64,000 nt of DNA. It comes from Streptococcus australis ATCC 700641 (lineage in GTDB: Bacteria; Bacillota; Bacilli; Lactobacillales; Streptococcaceae). Made by a program: the position numbers and the translations under genes. The stretch covers positions 1,659,961-1,723,960 of the forward strand of contig NZ_GL636091.1 in the NCBI RefSeq assembly GCF_000186465.1, in the 5' to 3' direction. The notes beneath the pieces are model-generated. The model was not told the origin of the DNA. It saw only the letters and a list, made by a program, of their open reading frames with translations, and did no database searches. Positions 8,434-17,671 of this stretch are shown in pieces. Numbering within the stretch: the stretch's first letter is position 1; every line of letters begins with the position of its first letter.

Positions 8434-9276
8434 TCATTGATTCACTATAGTCTTCGACTTTCTTTTATAGATGCTCAAAACAATTGCAAATGACAACAAC
8501 TGCCACAGAAGAATTCTCACTATCTGCAAACTATCCGATTCAGAATTTGAGACAACATGAACCAGATTTGAAGCAAGATTGTTGAAAAGATGGTCTCCTA
8601 ATCCTAGCCACAAGGAACCTGTCATTTTGTAAAGTAAGGACCACTTGATACTCATCATTCCTGCTAGGATGACATATCCAATTCCCATAACAATAAGATT
8701 TGTGAGAGAAGATTCTCCTTGAAGAAAATCTCTAAACGGCATTACCAAATGCCATATTCCAAATAAAAAGGCTATGAAAAATAGACTTCTACGGTAAGAA
8801 ATTCCTTCAAGAATTTTTGTGAAAAGGCCACGAAATATTCCTTCTTCCATCCAGACATTTATCAGGTTAAATAAAGCACTTAAGAGGATAAATAAGATTC
8901 CTGCATGTGATCCTTTTTCATTGGTTAAGGAAAAACCACTGGCGTAAAACGATAAGTAAACATTTCCGTGAAGAAAAAAGAGGGTAAGACATTCAACTAC
9001 ATATGAAAAGATGGCGCATACTAAACCAAAGAGCAGTCCCTTTCCTACACCACTCATGATTCCGTTAGAAGTAAAACCAATATCTTTCCATCCTAATTTG
9101 CTAATTGAAAGAATTCCCCACAATAAAAGTATTCCAAAAAGCTTGTGTAGAAAATTCTCCGATAAAAAAGTTTCATCTGTCCTCATATAGAAATATTCAA
9201 TTACCCTTACTACTGAGCAGATAACAAATATAATTGAACAACTTAAAATGGGGGTTTTCAATAGTCGATTTAGCAT
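8434..9276 (-). CDS. CPBP family intramembrane glutamic endopeptidase
   Basis: The 280-residue protein has about seven to eight hydrophobic segments and the CPBP/Abi signature: E-E-G-I-F-R (about 167-172), F-G-I-W-H (about 190-194) and a later D-H-L-F-N-N motif. These supply the catalytic glutamates and histidines of Rce1-like intramembrane proteases. In Gram-positive bacteria such proteins are linked to bacteriocin self-immunity or processing of small membrane substrates, but no bacteriocin gene is visible nearby. The ATG at 9276 has an AAGGAAG site. A second CPBP gene lies 3.4 kb further on. Confidence 0.9.
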   Translation of the reverse strand: MLNRLLKTPILSCSIIFVICSVVRVIEYFYMRTDETFLSENFLHKLFGILLLWGILSISKLGWKDIGFTSNGIMSGVGKGLLFGLVCAIFSYVVECLTLFFLHGNVYLSFYASGFSLTNEKGSHAGILFILLSALFNLINVWMEEGIFRGLFTKILEGISYRRSLFFIAFLFGIWHLVMPFRDFLQGESSLTNLIVMGIGYVILAGMMSIKWSLLYKMTGSLWLGLGDHLFNNLASNLVHVVSNSESDSLQIVRILLWQLLSFAIVLSIYKRKSKTIVNQ

Positions 9277-9325
9277 ATCTTCCTTTCAAATGAGTCTTTT
9301 ATAAAAGTTAATTTCAATATTTTAC

Positions 9326-9898
9326 TCAGTCCAATTCCTTCTCTAGTTCTTTTAGAAAGCTGATTAAAAATTGATGGCGACTCTCTACTATTTGCTTAGC
9401 AGTCTCCGTGTTCATTTCATCTTTTAAGAGGAGCAACTTGTCATGAAAATGTTGGACGGTATCAGTGAGGGACCTCCCTTTGTGGCCACCATAGGAAAAA
9501 GTTCACGCAATTCCTACAGCTCCTATCGCATCCAGACGATCTGCATCCTGGACAATCTTTCCTTCTATGGTTTCTGGATGTTTACCACGATTTTTGCTGA
9601 AAGAAACAGCATGGATAACCCGACAAATCTGGTCGATTTGATTTTTAGGACTACCAACCTCTTCTAGAAACATGCGAGCATTCGCATGATTCTCTGTCTG
9701 AAACAATTTATCATCATCAGCATCGTGAAGAAGAGCTGACAAACCCACTATCTCCAGATCACATGGACCTTCAGCTTGTGCGATTCTCATAGCATTGCTA
9801 TAAAAGTGGAGGGTATGCTCTACATCATGACCATCCGCTCGATCAGCAAATAAGGTTTTAACATACTGCTTAGCAGCAAGAATTCGTTCTTCGATCAT
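9326..9898 (-). pseudogene. HD-domain phosphohydrolase interrupted by an in-frame TGA
   Basis: From the ATG at 9898 the frame encodes an HD-domain protein with H-D-V-E-H (about 24-28), the H-D-A-D-D motif of the metal site (about 58-62), and V-Q-D-A-D-R-L-D-A-I-G-A (about 117-128). A TGA codon at 9505-9503 then stops translation after G-I-A. The same frame continues for 58 further sense codons with a plausible family C-terminus (Y-G-G-H-K-G-R...) and ends at a natural TGA (9328-9326). Relatives usually have Arg at the interrupted position, so CGA to TGA is the simplest explanation. The truncated protein (131 aa) keeps the HD residues but loses the C-terminal helices. No translation-recoding signal is seen. 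Confidence 0.82.
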
Positions 9899-9925
9899 AA
9901 TTCTTGTCCTTTGTAGCTTCTTACT

Positions 9926-10912
9926 TTAATCAATCTCATGGTAGGCTTTTCGAGCCTTTTCCAGATCGTAATATTGATCGAACTCTTCTTTTGTCTGTGT
10001 GGTATGGACTTGACCATCTTTAGATATCTCAGCCGGGATCGTGACATCTTGATAGAGATTCACACCCTTCTTCATAAAGAGTTCAAATACAGCAATACTT
10101 TTTGCATATTGATCCGCACTATTCTGGGGTTTTATTACTATGACTTTAGTATCTTTTTCCTTCAAGAGTTGATAGGCCTTGGAAGATTTCTTAAATTGCG
10201 TTTTTGAGAGATCCTTGGGCTCAATCGAAAACCAATTATCAAAAAATTTCAATTCTTCAATACTGCTCGTCTCACGATCAATTGGTACATTGAAAGCCGG
10301 AACCGGTTTTCTTTGGTGATCATTCTCTAAGGATTCATTTCTTTCCAATTTACGAGTATCTAGATTTAAATACATCTTCTTCCGAATCGAGTCATCTTTT
10401 GTACTACGAATTTGTAAAGCAGCTAACTCACGTCCATTCCATGAATACACTGAGCCTAATTCTGTAGGAATATAATCCGGATCGAACTGTTTAACAACTT
10501 TAAACAAATCAATCTCTTTCTCTTCTTTTAATCGTTCTCCCTCAACCTTGTAGACACTAACAGTCCAATATTCATCCTTAGATGGACGTTTTTTCTGATA
10601 GTACATATCCTCTCTCAATTTCACATTCATATGCAAAATATGTTTTGAACCGACTCTGACAGGATCAAAATAATAATAAGACCCATATTCCCTCATCAAG
10701 CGATCTTCCTTAGGATCAGTTGATTTCCAGTGGGTGATAATACCTGCACCATCCGCAATCATCTCATAGTCCTCAATTTTTGCTTTTCCACTGTATTCAT
10801 AAAATTGCTTGTAATAACTCTCAGTTGAAAAACGTAAATAAAGCCAAATCCCACCCATGAGCGAAAGCAATACCAGTAAGGCTAGTATCCATTTTTTCTT
10901 TGTAATTTTCAC
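9926..10912 (-). CDS. Uncharacterised membrane-anchored extracytoplasmic protein
   Basis: The 328-residue protein begins with a basic segment and one hydrophobic helix (about 8-27) and then a long, charged, Lys/Glu/Tyr-rich region without further membrane segments. It is therefore likely a single-pass protein with its bulk outside. The start is a GTG at 10912; an AAAGGA-like site lies about 12 nt upstream, somewhat far. I recognise no domain. It is 68 nt downstream of another uncharacterised membrane protein on the same strand, so the two may form an operon. Confidence 0.72.
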   Translation of the reverse strand: MKITKKKWILALLVLLSLMGGIWLYLRFSTESYYKQFYEYSGKAKIEDYEMIADGAGIITHWKSTDPKEDRLMREYGSYYYFDPVRVGSKHILHMNVKLREDMYYQKKRPSKDEYWTVSVYKVEGERLKEEKEIDLFKVVKQFDPDYIPTELGSVYSWNGRELAALQIRSTKDDSIRKKMYLNLDTRKLERNESLENDHQRKPVPAFNVPIDRETSSIEELKFFDNWFSIEPKDLSKTQFKKSSKAYQLLKEKDTKVIVIKPQNSADQYAKSIAVFELFMKKGVNLYQDVTIPAEISKDGQVHTTQTKEEFDQYYDLEKARKAYHEID

Positions 10913-10980
10913 GATTTAAACAGATCCTTTCTTGAAGTACAGTAGAACCAAAGCTATAATTTCTGGGCATGTTCTAACTC

Positions 10981-12357
10981 TCAATCAAAAACTATTACTC
11001 TACCTTTTTCATATTTAGGGAACATTGAACTCTCTGTACTGACGTATGACACTGACTCGTGTGAAACCATGTCACTGATTGATAAGTCTCCATGGTCATC
11101 AGTAAACCTATAAATTATTCCTTCTTTTTCAAAACTTCGATCCTCACTATTATACAGAATTGTAGTCGTTGTATTTCCTTCTTTGAGAATAATATAATCC
11201 CCAGAAAACTCTACCCAAGTCGACTTATCTATAGAAGCTGTACTAGAAGATTTACTCTTAACCACTAGATAATACCGGCCATCTTTAATAGCATTCAATT
11301 CTTGTTCTTGTTTAATATAGAATATGATCATTGCGACAGGAATTAATAAAAGCAGCCATATTTTAAATTTTTGGGGAAGGAATGACCCTATTTTTTTGAG
11401 GACAGCTAGGGCCACTAAAATTATCGCATACATTAAAAATGGCGGGATTAAAAGAAGAGCGATTTTCCAGCCTCTGAAAAAAGCAAGCCCTCTATTAGAT
11501 TTAGCTGCTATATCTCGTTTGACCGGCTCCTCTTCTACCAGCTTCAAACGCAATAGTTTTACAGTGACTTCTTCTTGTCTTGCATCAAGCGAAACACTCT
11601 TTCCTCCTGAGTTTTCACAACCTAGATAGGCCTGAGCCATTCTGACCAGATACAGTCTCTCATCTTCTTTCACAATGGTAGCAAATAGCTCCATTGCCAC
11701 ATTAATATTTCCTTTGAGGTACTCATTAACCCCCTTTAGATACATAGATTCCAATTGAGAGAACCTATTGTTCGCTACTTCTTTTAAAACGGCATCATTG
11801 GCTTCATTTTTGACCAGTAAATCATAGCGGGCTCTGTAAGCCATCTTGAGCGATTCATCATCTGCTAAATAGTTAGCTAGTAACTCCTCGAACTCTTCTT
11901 CCTTCAGATCCGGCCTTGAAAATAGGTTCGCATTCAGTAGAATTTCATTTAATGTTACTTGTTCAGAATCTGTAAACTTCTGATTCTCCTCGAGTTCCTT
12001 TACAACTGCTTCAATAGATCCAAAGTCACCAATCCTATAATAATAGAAAAGGGTAGCTATCTGTACTCTCACCTTAATCGTTTTGATACTTTTTCTTTTT
12101 TGAGTCAAAATATAGCTTGCCATCAGGTCTAGATTGATATCCTCATAGATGAGACTATACAACTTTTTGATTAAAAGCGTATCTTTAATGATAGCTAGAA
12201 CCAGCTCAATCATTAGGTAAATCAAAAAACAAATGGCTGCAATAATTTTACTTTGGGTCACTTGCACGATATATAAAAATGGTAGAGCTAGAATAACCAA
12301 TAGGACAATCGCTGGAATATTGTAACGTCTTCTTAGTTCTTTATAATCTTTAACCAT
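10981..12357 (-). CDS. Uncharacterised membrane protein with helical (TPR-like) middle region
   Basis: The 458-residue protein has two hydrophobic segments near the N-terminus (about 15-35 and 40-60). A charged helical stretch follows (about 80-290) that reads like degenerate helix-turn-helix repeats of TPR type. Two more hydrophobic segments lie around 300-325 and 335-355, and a beta-rich C-terminal tail follows. The ATG at 12357 is chosen for its AAGGAG site 5 nt upstream; the longer frame to 12441 lacks one. No family is recognised. It is adjacent to another uncharacterised extracytoplasmic protein, suggesting a paired envelope role. Confidence 0.75.
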   Translation of the reverse strand: MVKDYKELRRRYNIPAIVLLVILALPFLYIVQVTQSKIIAAICFLIYLMIELVLAIIKDTLLIKKLYSLIYEDINLDLMASYILTQKRKSIKTIKVRVQIATLFYYYRIGDFGSIEAVVKELEENQKFTDSEQVTLNEILLNANLFSRPDLKEEEFEELLANYLADDESLKMAYRARYDLLVKNEANDAVLKEVANNRFSQLESMYLKGVNEYLKGNINVAMELFATIVKEDERLYLVRMAQAYLGCENSGGKSVSLDARQEEVTVKLLRLKLVEEEPVKRDIAAKSNRGLAFFRGWKIALLLIPPFLMYAIILVALAVLKKIGSFLPQKFKIWLLLLIPVAMIIFYIKQEQELNAIKDGRYYLVVKSKSSSTASIDKSTWVEFSGDYIILKEGNTTTTILYNSEDRSFEKEGIIYRFTDDHGDLSISDMVSHESVSYVSTESSMFPKYEKGRVIVFD

Positions 12358-12487
12358 AAATCTCCTTATTTCATTAACAATTACTTTCGAATCCTTCTTA
12401 GTAATACTAGACCAAGCGATGACGTAACAAGTAATTTCCAATCAACCCGATTGCTTACCATCACTTCTACTACCTCTATTATAGCAA

Positions 12488-12668
12488 AAAGAGAGTGGGA
12501 CAGAAATCGGTAATTCGTTAGAATTCGATTTCGTCGTCCCACCTCCGCACAGCTGAGTAGGGCTGTAAAAGCTGATGAAATCAGCGTAGTAGAGCCCACT
12601 CAACCACTGCGTCTTGCTCAACAATCCAAAGATAATTGAGAGGCTAGGACTTTTGTCCCAGCCTCTTT
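12488..12668. repeat. R1 repeat, copy 1
   Basis: This 181-bp element belongs to a family of four near-identical copies in this window. It begins AAAGAGAGTGGGACA and ends TGTCCCAGCCTCTTT, giving imperfect terminal inverted repeats. Internally it contains a stem joining TTGAGTGGGCT-type and AGCCC(A/T)ACTCAA-type arms and a long stem joining GTGGGAC...CGATTTC segments. It lies 4 bp beyond the stop codon of the CPBP gene at 12673 and fills most of the gap to the next gene. Any reading frames within it are not credible genes. Confidence 0.92.
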
Positions 12669-12672
12669 GATA

Positions 12673-13632
12673 TTAATAGCCTCTTATATAAGGAAGTAAG
12701 GACATAAGAGTTGTCCCAAGGACCAAGACCCAGAACCAGAAGGAATACAAGCTTCTTTGGAAGACGCCTAGTGCTGGTCGGTTTTCTTGAATGTAGTGAA
12801 AAATAGCTTTTCTCTTTAAAATCAAGACGATGGTAAAGGCGATAGTTCCACCTAAAAAGACGATAATTTGAACCCACTCGGCTACATTCATACTCACATG
12901 CGTGCCGAGGTAATGAAGCCCTTGAGAGAGGACCAGGTTGTTAAAGATATGGTAGAAAATAGCCCACCAGATCGAATACTCGAAAGTCAAGTAGCCAAAG
13001 CCAAAGCCGATAATTGTCGCAAAGAACAACTGATCAAAATTGGCATGGAACATTCCAAAAGCCAAGGCTGTCATGACGATCGCAAAGACTTTTCCATACT
13101 TTTCTAAGGCTCTCAGTCCAGCGGCCCGGAATACCAATTCCTCTGTGATAGGACCTATTAGGGTCGCATAGAGCAAGAGGCTCCAAGATTGGCTGAGTTG
13201 CTCAGACATGTCCTCTTGAGGCTTGAAAAAGCCCAAGGTTTCCATCATGTGGTCCAATAGCTGAGATAAGGCACTAGAAGCCAATTGGGCAAACCCCAAG
13301 AAGGCAATGAACACTAAGAAAGTCTGCCAGGTCATCTTGCGTCCCTTTTGTCTCACATCTCCTTTGAAGAGGGATCCTTGCCGATAAAGGGCAAATAGGA
13401 GGACACCTATACTGACAGATATCAAGTAGCTAATCCCATTTCCATTGATGATTTTTTCTACATACTCCTGCTTCTCTGCCATCTCCAATCCATACCGTCC
13501 AAACATAAAGAGGGTAACGGCAAAGGTCGAAATGATGCTGACAAAGACCATGACCAAGAGATAGAGGCAAACCATCCCTGAAAAGCTTCCCAAATCCTTT
13601 TTGGGGTCTATAAATCGATTGAACTGTTTCAT
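12673..13632 (-). CDS. CPBP family intramembrane glutamic endopeptidase
   Basis: The 319-residue multi-pass protein carries the CPBP catalytic pattern E-E-L-V-F-R (about 163-168), F-G-M-F-H-A-N-F-D (about 192-200) and H-I-F-N-N (about 228-232). About eight hydrophobic segments are evident. It is the last gene of the hemW operon and begins 12 nt after the DUF1461-like gene. Its stop codon directly abuts R1 copy 1. The substrate is unknown. It is not a close duplicate of the other CPBP protein at 8434-9276, since the two share little beyond the motifs. Confidence 0.9.
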   Translation of the reverse strand: MKQFNRFIDPKKDLGSFSGMVCLYLLVMVFVSIISTFAVTLFMFGRYGLEMAEKQEYVEKIINGNGISYLISVSIGVLLFALYRQGSLFKGDVRQKGRKMTWQTFLVFIAFLGFAQLASSALSQLLDHMMETLGFFKPQEDMSEQLSQSWSLLLYATLIGPITEELVFRAAGLRALEKYGKVFAIVMTALAFGMFHANFDQLFFATIIGFGFGYLTFEYSIWWAIFYHIFNNLVLSQGLHYLGTHVSMNVAEWVQIIVFLGGTIAFTIVLILKRKAIFHYIQENRPALGVFQRSLYSFWFWVLVLGTTLMSLLPYIRGY

Positions 13633-13644
13633 CCATTCACTCCA

Positions 13645-14274
13645 CTAATCTACTGTTTTTCTTTTCCGACTCCACCCGTAGCACCATCCAAAAGCCCCTT
13701 CATACAATACAAAGAAAATCAGAAAGGCATGTAGGAAATAGTCCTCCGGTAAAGCTAGAATAATCGGATCCCGATAAGGATCAAAGAGCCAGGTAGCATC
13801 TCCGACAAAAAGGACTTGGTGAAAGAGGGTAAAGAATTGATCAAAACCAATAAAGAGGGTCACTCCTCCTATGATAATCGGTAAGAGAACCATCCCACCA
13901 AATAAAGGGCGATAGAGGCCTGCGTAGCCCTTACGCATCACTGTTCGAATAAATCGTATAGCTACTGGCAACAAGACCAAGAACAGGGCCTGGGTAAGGT
14001 GAAAGAGGTACTTGACTGCTTGGAAATGATGGAGGCCATCTGGAGAGGATGGAAAATCCGGCATGTCCAGCTTCCAGGTAAAAGGACTGGTCAAATACCG
14101 CATAAGGATCTGAAAATTCTTCTGAATGACTGTTGGAGCCAAACCGGTCCGATTCTGAATTCGTAACCAGCTAATCTCCATGGGATAGATCAACCAGGCT
14201 AGTAGAATGGTTCCCAAAATCACCGTTGCTAAGAGCCAGAGGACAAAGCCCGTTACGTTTAACCGGTCACGCAT
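13645..14274 (-). CDS. TIGR01906/DUF1461 family integral membrane protein
   Basis: The 209-residue protein has about five hydrophobic segments: near the N-terminus (10-30), then roughly 90-115, 125-150, and two near the C-terminus. It also has the loop typical of the TIGR01906 (DUF1461) family, where a large extracellular segment follows the first helix. Such proteins commonly sit beside a NagD-type HAD phosphatase, as here. The ATG at 14274 overlaps the end of the HAD gene by 8 nt, indicating translational coupling. The molecular role of the family is not established. Confidence 0.8.
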   Translation of the reverse strand: MRDRLNVTGFVLWLLATVILGTILLAWLIYPMEISWLRIQNRTGLAPTVIQKNFQILMRYLTSPFTWKLDMPDFPSSPDGLHHFQAVKYLFHLTQALFLVLLPVAIRFIRTVMRKGYAGLYRPLFGGMVLLPIIIGGVTLFIGFDQFFTLFHQVLFVGDATWLFDPYRDPIILALPEDYFLHAFLIFFVLYEGAFGWCYGWSRKRKTVD

Positions 14275-15037
14275 CGAAATCCCACTCCGCTAAGCTCGAT
14301 AGGACGTGCGTTGGTGGCAAGGGCAGGTCTGGCACTTCTTCTGGCTTGGTAAAGCCAGTCGTCACCAGCAAAGTAGGGATGCCATTGTCAATTCCTGCTC
14401 GAATGTCAGTCAAGTAATTATCCCCTACCATGACCACTTCTTCGCGCTCTAGTCCCAGGTGAGCGATGGCCTTATCCATGATGATGGCATTGGGCTTACC
14501 GATAAAGGTCGGCTTCACGCGCGTTGCTGCTTCGATTAGGGCATTTAGAGCACCTGCCCCTGGCATCATTCCCCGTTCTGTCGGGATATTGAGGTCTGGA
14601 TTGGTCCCGATGAAATGGGCTCCCTTTTGAATAGCCAAGGTCGCGATAGAGAATTTCTCAAAGTCCACTTCCCAATCGAGGCCCACCACGACATAGGCTG
14701 GATTCACGGTATTTTCGACGAAGCCTGCTTCAGCAATGGCTTGTTTCAAGCCTACATCTCCAATGACATAGGCAGTTTTCCCAAGATTCATATCCACCAT
14801 ATAATCAATGGTCGCTAGCGTCGCTGTATAGATAGTATCCAGTGGCGTTTCGATATTGAACTGGCCTGCCAGCATCTCTTGGACCATTTCCGGCGTCCGG
14901 GTAGTATTGTTGGTCACAAAGAGATAGGGGATCTGACGCTCTTGCAATTGGTGGACAAAGACTTCCCCAGCTGGGATCCGCTCCTTGCCCTTGTAGATGG
15001 TTCCGTCTAAGTCAATTAAATAACCCTTATAAGTCAT
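14267..15037 (-). CDS. HAD-IIA family phosphatase (TIGR01457/NagD-like)
   Basis: The 256-residue cytoplasmic hydrolase has the HAD motifs D10-L-D-G-T (motif I, near the N-terminus), V-T-N-N-T-T-R (motif II), a conserved lysine in I-G-K-P-N-A, and V-G-D-N-Y-L-T-D (motif IV). It fits the NagD/AraL subfamily with a class IIA cap. The start at 15037 (M-T-Y-K-G-Y) aligns with the family N-terminus; a GTG 24 nt further upstream is possible. The gene overlaps the upstream membrane-protein gene by 11 nt. The physiological substrate, probably a sugar or nucleotide phosphate, is not predictable. Confidence 0.9.
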   Translation of the reverse strand: MTYKGYLIDLDGTIYKGKERIPAGEVFVHQLQERQIPYLFVTNNTTRTPEMVQEMLAGQFNIETPLDTIYTATLATIDYMVDMNLGKTAYVIGDVGLKQAIAEAGFVENTVNPAYVVVGLDWEVDFEKFSIATLAIQKGAHFIGTNPDLNIPTERGMMPGAGALNALIEAATRVKPTFIGKPNAIIMDKAIAHLGLEREEVVMVGDNYLTDIRAGIDNGIPTLLVTTGFTKPEEVPDLPLPPTHVLSSLAEWDFDA

Positions 15038-15692
15038 AGGATTCTTGGTCTCCTTTTTCACTTGCTCCCTCTGCTACTTTCTCCTGACCTTGAAACTGGC
15101 CTCCTGCTCCATACAGAAGTAAGCAAGCTCCATATAAGGCAAATTGAAGGACCAGACCGAAGAAATTGATACTTGCTTTTCCAGCCTGAGTAAAGAGGAA
15201 GGAGGAAATCATCAAGATGACGATGGTCACCATTAAACCACCAATCTTAGCCTGATCAATGGTAATGGTATAGACGCCGGTTTCTTTTTTCTCATTGCTT
15301 TCTTTCTCGGCCTGGATAGGCTTCATGGTCTCAATGAAGTCTGTCATTAAGGTCGCTGCGAGGCTGATAGTCGTACTGAAGAGGACACCTTGGGAAAGCT
15401 TGTCAAAGAAGTTACTCCAGAAGCTACCCGATTGGCTGGTGATACTCAAAGAAAAAACGACAACAGGCAGGATAAAGGCCAAAATCAAATGAATCCAGAC
15501 ACGATACCAGCGGACATCTTCCTTGAGAAAACGCAGAAAGGCTTTAAAACTCAACCGATAGCGGATAAAACGAACCGCTTCCTCAATAAAGATATAAATG
15601 GCTGCGACTAAGGTTAAGAAGCCATCCCCCAATACATAGAGGGGATTTTTCTTACGACGAGCATAGGCAACAACCCGTCGTTGTACCTCCAT
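15027..15692 (-). CDS. Uncharacterised four-TM membrane protein
   Basis: The 221-residue protein has hydrophobic segments near residues 20-40, 70-92, 100-120 and 155-200, separated by basic loops, which suggests a positive-inside topology. The tail is polar and rich in Gly, Gln and Glu. No catalytic motif is visible and I do not recognise a named family. It sits between the thioesterase and the HAD phosphatase in the hemW operon. ATG at 15692 (with an AAGAAG site) is taken in preference to the TTG one codon upstream. Confidence 0.75.
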   Translation of the reverse strand: MEVQRRVVAYARRKKNPLYVLGDGFLTLVAAIYIFIEEAVRFIRYRLSFKAFLRFLKEDVRWYRVWIHLILAFILPVVVFSLSITSQSGSFWSNFFDKLSQGVLFSTTISLAATLMTDFIETMKPIQAEKESNEKKETGVYTITIDQAKIGGLMVTIVILMISSFLFTQAGKASINFFGLVLQFALYGACLLLYGAGGQFQGQEKVAEGASEKGDQESYDL

Positions 15693-15711
15693 CAAGTCTT
15701 CTTTTTTTGTT

Positions 15712-16470
15712 TTAATCTTCGTTTTTCCATAATGTTTCCTTATCTATTTCTTCCCAAGTGATCAGGGCTTGTGCGTGGATTTGGCCTTCCGATGAGATGA
15801 GATGATTGCTGACCATTCCTTCTCGCTCGACGCTAGAGGTGATCATGCCCCCAGGCAAGACTTCTTTAACATACTTGAGATGGACCCGTTTGGGGATATG
15901 CCGGCTTAGGAATTCTGCTCCCATCACTTCAAAGACCCAGTCTAGGTACTTGCTGTTGTTGACATGGCCGTTCATGTCCAAATCATAGAAACGCACATGG
16001 TAGTCCTGCTCCATAGCTCCATTCAGTTCTGGATAGCGTGGACCACGGCGAATCTTCTTCTCAAACGGTGACTCATATGGCTCTGTGATCTCTTCCGGTA
16101 CGGATTGGACCTTGCGGCTATCCCGATCCATCAAGACAAAGGTTGCCACCATCTCGACGATAGCTTGACCCTTCTGGTCTCTAACGACAAAGGAACGGTA
16201 GCAAAAGAGACGATTGTGGGCCAGGGCCTGGGTATCAATGGTAATCTGTTCATCAAAGACCGGCAGGCGATGAACCGTGATGTCATAGTCGGTGATGATC
16301 CACACCAGATTGCGCTGTTCGAGCAGGTCCCTGTCACTGACACCCAGCTCCATCGACTGCATGCCTGACACCTGCAAGGACAAGAGGATGAGCTGTGGCA
16401 TCTTGATAAAGCCATTCACATCGCTCATATCAAAAGGAACTTTCATGTCATACTGATAAATTTTAGCCAT
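15712..16470 (-). CDS. Acyl-ACP thioesterase (FatA/FatB family)
   Basis: The 252-residue protein is a double-hotdog acyl-ACP thioesterase that hydrolyses acyl-ACP to free fatty acid. The second hotdog carries the family segment R-F-Y-D-L-D-M-N-G-H-V-N-N-S-K-Y (about 160-175), whose Asp, Asn and His are the expected catalytic cluster. The first hotdog has the L-V-W-I-I-T-D-Y segment (about 55-62). The gene starts 3 nt after hemW, so the two are coupled. In streptococci the released fatty acid could feed the FakAB/Pls phospholipid route; that link is inference. Confidence 0.92.
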   Translation of the reverse strand: MAKIYQYDMKVPFDMSDVNGFIKMPQLILLSLQVSGMQSMELGVSDRDLLEQRNLVWIITDYDITVHRLPVFDEQITIDTQALAHNRLFCYRSFVVRDQKGQAIVEMVATFVLMDRDSRKVQSVPEEITEPYESPFEKKIRRGPRYPELNGAMEQDYHVRFYDLDMNGHVNNSKYLDWVFEVMGAEFLSRHIPKRVHLKYVKEVLPGGMITSSVEREGMVSNHLISSEGQIHAQALITWEEIDKETLWKNED

Positions 16471-16473
16471 CGT

Positions 16474-17604
16474 TTACTCCAATATAAATTTCTCTGCTAC
16501 GGTATCACCAAGGAACAAACCTCTCTTGGTCATCCGAACCTGTTTGTCATCTGGAACCAAGAGTCCCTGCCCCGTCAGACTGGCCACCACTTGTCCATAG
16601 CGTTGGTCAAAGGAGACACCAAATTTTTCTTCAAAACGTGCCTTGGACACACCTGTCTTTTTCCGTAGACCAAGGAACAACTCCTCTTCCATCTTCTCTT
16701 CCAGTGTCAGGTGTTCTTCTGTGATCCGAGCCTTACCTGCCTCAACAGCCTCTAGGTAATGCCGGATTGGTCCGTGATTCTTGTAACGAATCCCATCGAC
16801 ATAGCCAGAAGCTCCTGCTCCTAGACCATAGTATTCTGCATTATCCCAGTAGACCAGATTGTGCCGACTTTCGAAGCCAGGCTTGGAGAAATTGGAAATC
16901 TCATAATGCTCAAAGCCTGCTTTTTCCAACTCCTCAATGATGTACTCGAACATCTCTGCTTCCAGCTCTTCTTTGGGCAGAGGAAGCTTGCCCCGTCTCA
17001 TCCGATTCATAAAGACCGTGTGGTTTTCTAAAATCAAACTATAGAGACTCATATGGGGGATGTCCAAGTCGATCGCCTTGGCGATATTTTCCTTGACCTG
17101 GTCCATGGTCTGACCCGGCAGAGCATAGATCAAGTCGATGGAAATATTGTCAAATCCTGCCTGCTTGAGGTAGCGGATATTGTCATAGATATCCTGCTCC
17201 TGGTGACTCCGTCCGATCTTTTTCAGCATCTTGTTATCAAAGGTTTGGACACCCAGAGAGACCCGATTGACCTGAGAGTCCTTGAGAACCGCAATCTTAT
17301 CCGTATCCAAATCGCCAGGATTGGCCTCGATGGTAAACTCTTCTACCTCCGATAGGTCCATGACCTTGGGCAATTCTGTCAAGAGATAGGCCAGTTGCTG
17401 GGCAGATAGGGCTGTCGGTGTCCCTCCACCAATGTAGAGAGTCCGAAGTTTGCCAATCTCATAGGATCGAGTCTCCTGGATTAAGTGTTCCAGATAGGCA
17501 TCGACCGGTTGATTCTTGATAAAAACCTTAGAAAAGTCACAATAATAACAAATCTGGGTACAAAATGGAATATGCACATAGGCAGAAGACGGTTTAGCTT
17601 GCAT
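16474..17604 (-). CDS. hemW: HemW-like radical SAM protein (heme chaperone family)
   Basis: The 376-residue protein has the radical SAM cluster C-T-Q-I-C-Y-Y-C-D-F near residues 15-24, the G-G-G-T-P motif at about 62-66, and the C-terminal HemW domain. It resembles HemW (formerly annotated HemN-like coproporphyrinogen oxidase). The extra cysteine of the C-x3-C-x2-C-x-C arrangement is replaced (C-D-F), which fits a heme-chaperone-type family member rather than the oxidase. The ATG at 17604 matches the family start; the frame to 17712 crosses the promoter. It is the first gene of a six-gene operon. Confidence 0.93.
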   Translation of the reverse strand: MQAKPSSAYVHIPFCTQICYYCDFSKVFIKNQPVDAYLEHLIQETRSYEIGKLRTLYIGGGTPTALSAQQLAYLLTELPKVMDLSEVEEFTIEANPGDLDTDKIAVLKDSQVNRVSLGVQTFDNKMLKKIGRSHQEQDIYDNIRYLKQAGFDNISIDLIYALPGQTMDQVKENIAKAIDLDIPHMSLYSLILENHTVFMNRMRRGKLPLPKEELEAEMFEYIIEELEKAGFEHYEISNFSKPGFESRHNLVYWDNAEYYGLGAGASGYVDGIRYKNHGPIRHYLEAVEAGKARITEEHLTLEEKMEEELFLGLRKKTGVSKARFEEKFGVSFDQRYGQVVASLTGQGLLVPDDKQVRMTKRGLFLGDTVAEKFILE

Positions 17605-17611
17605 AACCTTT

Positions 17612-17620
17612 ATTATACCA
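17612..17620 (-). promoter_or_regulatory. Extended -10 promoter of the hemW operon
   Basis: TGGTATAAT (17620-17612) is a perfect extended -10 on the minus strand. The hexamer ends 7 nt before the hemW ATG, the same spacing as at uvrC, so a leaderless or near-leaderless mRNA is predicted. Confidence 0.75.
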
Positions 17621-17671
17621 TATTTCCGACCAAAGCCCGAGCAGAAAAGAGAGGAAGAAGTAAGGATTTCC

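Noticed and set aside
6848..8440. A 530-codon open frame on the plus strand opposite uvrC
   Set aside because: It is fully antisense to an unmistakable uvrC, has no ribosome site or protein motif, and its composition follows from uvrC codon usage.
9503..9505. Selenocysteine at the internal TGA of the HD gene
   Set aside because: Streptococci are not known to encode selenocysteine machinery, no SECIS-like hairpin is evident, and relatives have Arg at this position.
12488..12668. R1 as a complete insertion sequence
   Set aside because: At about 180 bp it encodes no transposase and shows no clear target-site duplication; at most it is a non-autonomous element.
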